A stretch of DNA of 23,678 bases from Dehalococcoidia bacterium (GTDB lineage: Bacteria; Chloroflexota; Dehalococcoidia; SAR202; UBA826), in the NCBI GenBank assembly GCA_012965485.1, contig DTSF01000276.1, positions 1 through 23,678 of the forward strand. The letters are read 5' to 3'. Under the pieces are notes generated by a model that was given only the letters and a program-made list of their open reading frames with translations, searched no databases and was not told where the DNA came from. Each line of letters opens with the position of its first letter. The stretch's first letter is position 1. A program made the position numbers and the translations under genes. Below are positions 22,673 to 23,678 of the stretch, one piece after another.

Positions 22673-23467
22673 TCAGGAAAACACGGCGGATCCTACACCG
22701 CCACCTGCGGCTATTGATTCCCCGGTTATAGCGGAGGCCCTCGGAGAACATAAAAATACCGCAAGATAGGCTATCTCTTCCGCCTCCACCATTCTTTTTA
22801 TATCGATAGATTGTGTAGCCTTCTTTTCAATATCCTCGACCGTTAAGCCTTGGGCATTCGCCATGTTTTCCTGCATAGGTTGTGTTCTTTCTGTTCTGGT
22901 GGCACCCGGGTGAATGATATTGGCCGTTATACCAAATTGCCCTAATTCATTGGAAAGAGTCTTTGTTAGGTGGACTAGGGCTAGGTTTCGCAGGCCACTG
23001 ATAGCTCCTCCACTTCTTGCCGCCAAACCTCCAATATTTATTATTCTGCCCCATTGTGCTTTTTTCATGTAAGGCACCGACCTTTTTGTCGATCGCAGAT
23101 ACCCAACAACCTTGGTATCTATGTCGTCTATAAGTTCTAATGGGTCGGCCTGATCTAGCGGACCCATAACCAATCCACCTGGAGCGGCAGCATTGTTTAT
23201 TAGAATATCCAGCCCCCCAAGGGCAGAGGCTGCGCCATCTATGAACATGGAAATTGAGTTATCATCTCGGGTATCTGCCGCTGCAGTAAAAACCTTCACA
23301 TTATAATTGGATGTTATCTCGTCAGAGGTTGCTATTAAGCCAGATTCGTTCCTGGCGCACAACCCCAAATCAACGCCTTCCTTTGCCAATTCCTTAGCAA
23401 TAGCTTTACCAATTCCTCTGCTGCCGCCGGTGATGATCGCTTTTTTCCCACTTATGGAAAGTTCCAT
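22673..23467 (-). CDS. Short-chain dehydrogenase/reductase lacking the YxxxK pair
   Basis: The 264-residue Rossmann protein has the cofactor loop GGSRGIG (residues 14-20) and the NNAAAPGG segment (91-98), so it is a classical-length SDR. At the active site the usual Ser is replaced (INIGG, G146-G147), and the YxxxK pair is replaced by S157 and N161 in ISGLRNLALVHLTK. The C-terminal substrate loop (HPGATRTE) is typical. It therefore may bind NAD(P) but not work as a standard dehydrogenase. It follows the HpcH/HpaI aldolase gene by 9 nt and precedes a dienelactone hydrolase. Confidence 0.88.
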   Translation of the reverse strand: MELSISGKKAIITGGSRGIGKAIAKELAKEGVDLGLCARNESGLIATSDEITSNYNVKVFTAAADTRDDNSISMFIDGAASALGGLDILINNAAAPGGLVMGPLDQADPLELIDDIDTKVVGYLRSTKRSVPYMKKAQWGRIINIGGLAARSGGAISGLRNLALVHLTKTLSNELGQFGITANIIHPGATRTERTQPMQENMANAQGLTVEDIEKKATQSIDIKRMVEAEEIAYLAVFLCSPRASAITGESIAAGGGVGSAVFS

Positions 23468-23476
23468 GACAGTTAA

Positions 23477-23678
23477 CTAGTTGCCTTCCATTGCCCTTAG
23501 TACTTTCTCTCCTTCGTTCTTCCAAAATGAGTAAAGTATTGATATGTCTGTACCTATCGAGAAATCTCTTACTCCCATATCTAGATACTCTTTCATTTCG
23601 TCTGCCGATTGTATTTCAGCCCTTGGAGGAACTCCCATTTTTATTCCTAATTCAAAAGTCTTCTTTTTTGCCGCCTGG
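23477..23678 (-). CDS. HpcH/HpaI family aldolase, C-terminal part (runs off the window)
   Basis: The last 66 codons of a minus-strand gene are visible, ending TAG at 23477-23479. The protein ends YLDMGVRDFSIGTDISILY, then SFWKNEGEKVLRAMEGN; the 'yl..G.r....g.D...l' segment is the typical last strand and helix of HpcH/HpaI aldolases, which bind the substrate carboxylate at the C-terminal barrel end. It is 9 nt upstream of the SDR gene, so they form one operon. The catalytic His, Arg, Glu and Asp lie outside the window. Confidence 0.78.
   Translation of the reverse strand, partial: QAAKKKTFELGIKMGVPPRAEIQSADEMKEYLDMGVRDFSIGTDISILYSFWKNEGEKVLRAMEGN

Noticed and set aside
1..23678. Changed genetic code with TGA as Trp
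   Set aside because: TGA ends several intact genes here (for example at 17119-17121 and 9103-9105), and intact genes use TGG for Trp.

Overview
The window looks like part of a marine-type, AT-leaning bacterial chromosome. The best guess is a Chloroflexota relative such as the SAR202 clade. This is inference from gene content: an NamA-like old yellow enzyme, an enolase-superfamily remnant, several 2-hydroxyacid dehydrogenases, two HpcH/HpaI aldolases, a proline-rich lipoprotein resembling the LppX type, a DUF6295 protein, amidohydrolases and an SDR/AKR-rich catabolic repertoire. There is no rRNA, tRNA, CRISPR array, integrase, transposase or phage module. Genes are densely packed, with many GTG/TTG starts and readable Shine-Dalgarno sites.

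Layout. Positions 1-906 (minus strand) hold the N-terminus of an unknown gene, an enolase-superfamily gene cut to its first ~45 codons, and a membrane-anchored protein with the N-terminal domain normally seen in HNH (McrA-like) endonucleases. Positions 1022-4655 (mostly plus) hold RNase D, a PF10107-type Holliday-junction-resolvase-like endonuclease gene broken by two in-frame stops, an old yellow enzyme, a CinA-C/PncC-like protein and two tiny membrane proteins. Positions 4645-6535 hold an NHL beta-propeller protein, an eight-Cys zinc-ribbon protein ending in a clear terminator, and a membrane-tethered thioredoxin-like gene with an in-frame TGA exactly at the first Cys of its CxxC motif. That last gene is a candidate selenoprotein (UxxC), with a perfect 6-bp hairpin 19 nt downstream. 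Positions 6853-8801 hold a D-2-hydroxyacid dehydrogenase and a lipoprotein, followed by a DUF1330 pseudogene.

Positions 9103-14999 (minus) form one seven-gene operon: D-2-hydroxyacid dehydrogenase, HpcH/HpaI aldolase, KDG kinase-like PfkB protein, small alpha/beta-barrel protein, cupin, SMP-30/gluconolactonase and N-acyl-D-amino-acid deacylase. It diverges from an amidohydrolase plus MFS transporter pair (15093-17121). Together they look like uptake and breakdown of a sugar-acid/lactone-type substrate: lactone opening, 2-keto-3-deoxy acid phosphorylation or retro-aldol cleavage, and hydroxyacid/keto-acid interconversion. No dehydratase is seen in the window.

Positions 17145-23678 hold a PIG-L deacetylase and a PD-(D/E)XK nuclease, an aldo/keto reductase, a second MFS transporter, a YbaN-like (DUF454) membrane protein, and a minus-strand run of HpcH/HpaI aldolase (partial), SDR lacking the YxxxK catalytic pair, dienelactone hydrolase and DUF6295 protein.

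A theme is gene decay among small genes: three pseudogenes in 9 kb. This is the main alternative explanation for the TGA in the thioredoxin-like gene and is weighed in the findings.
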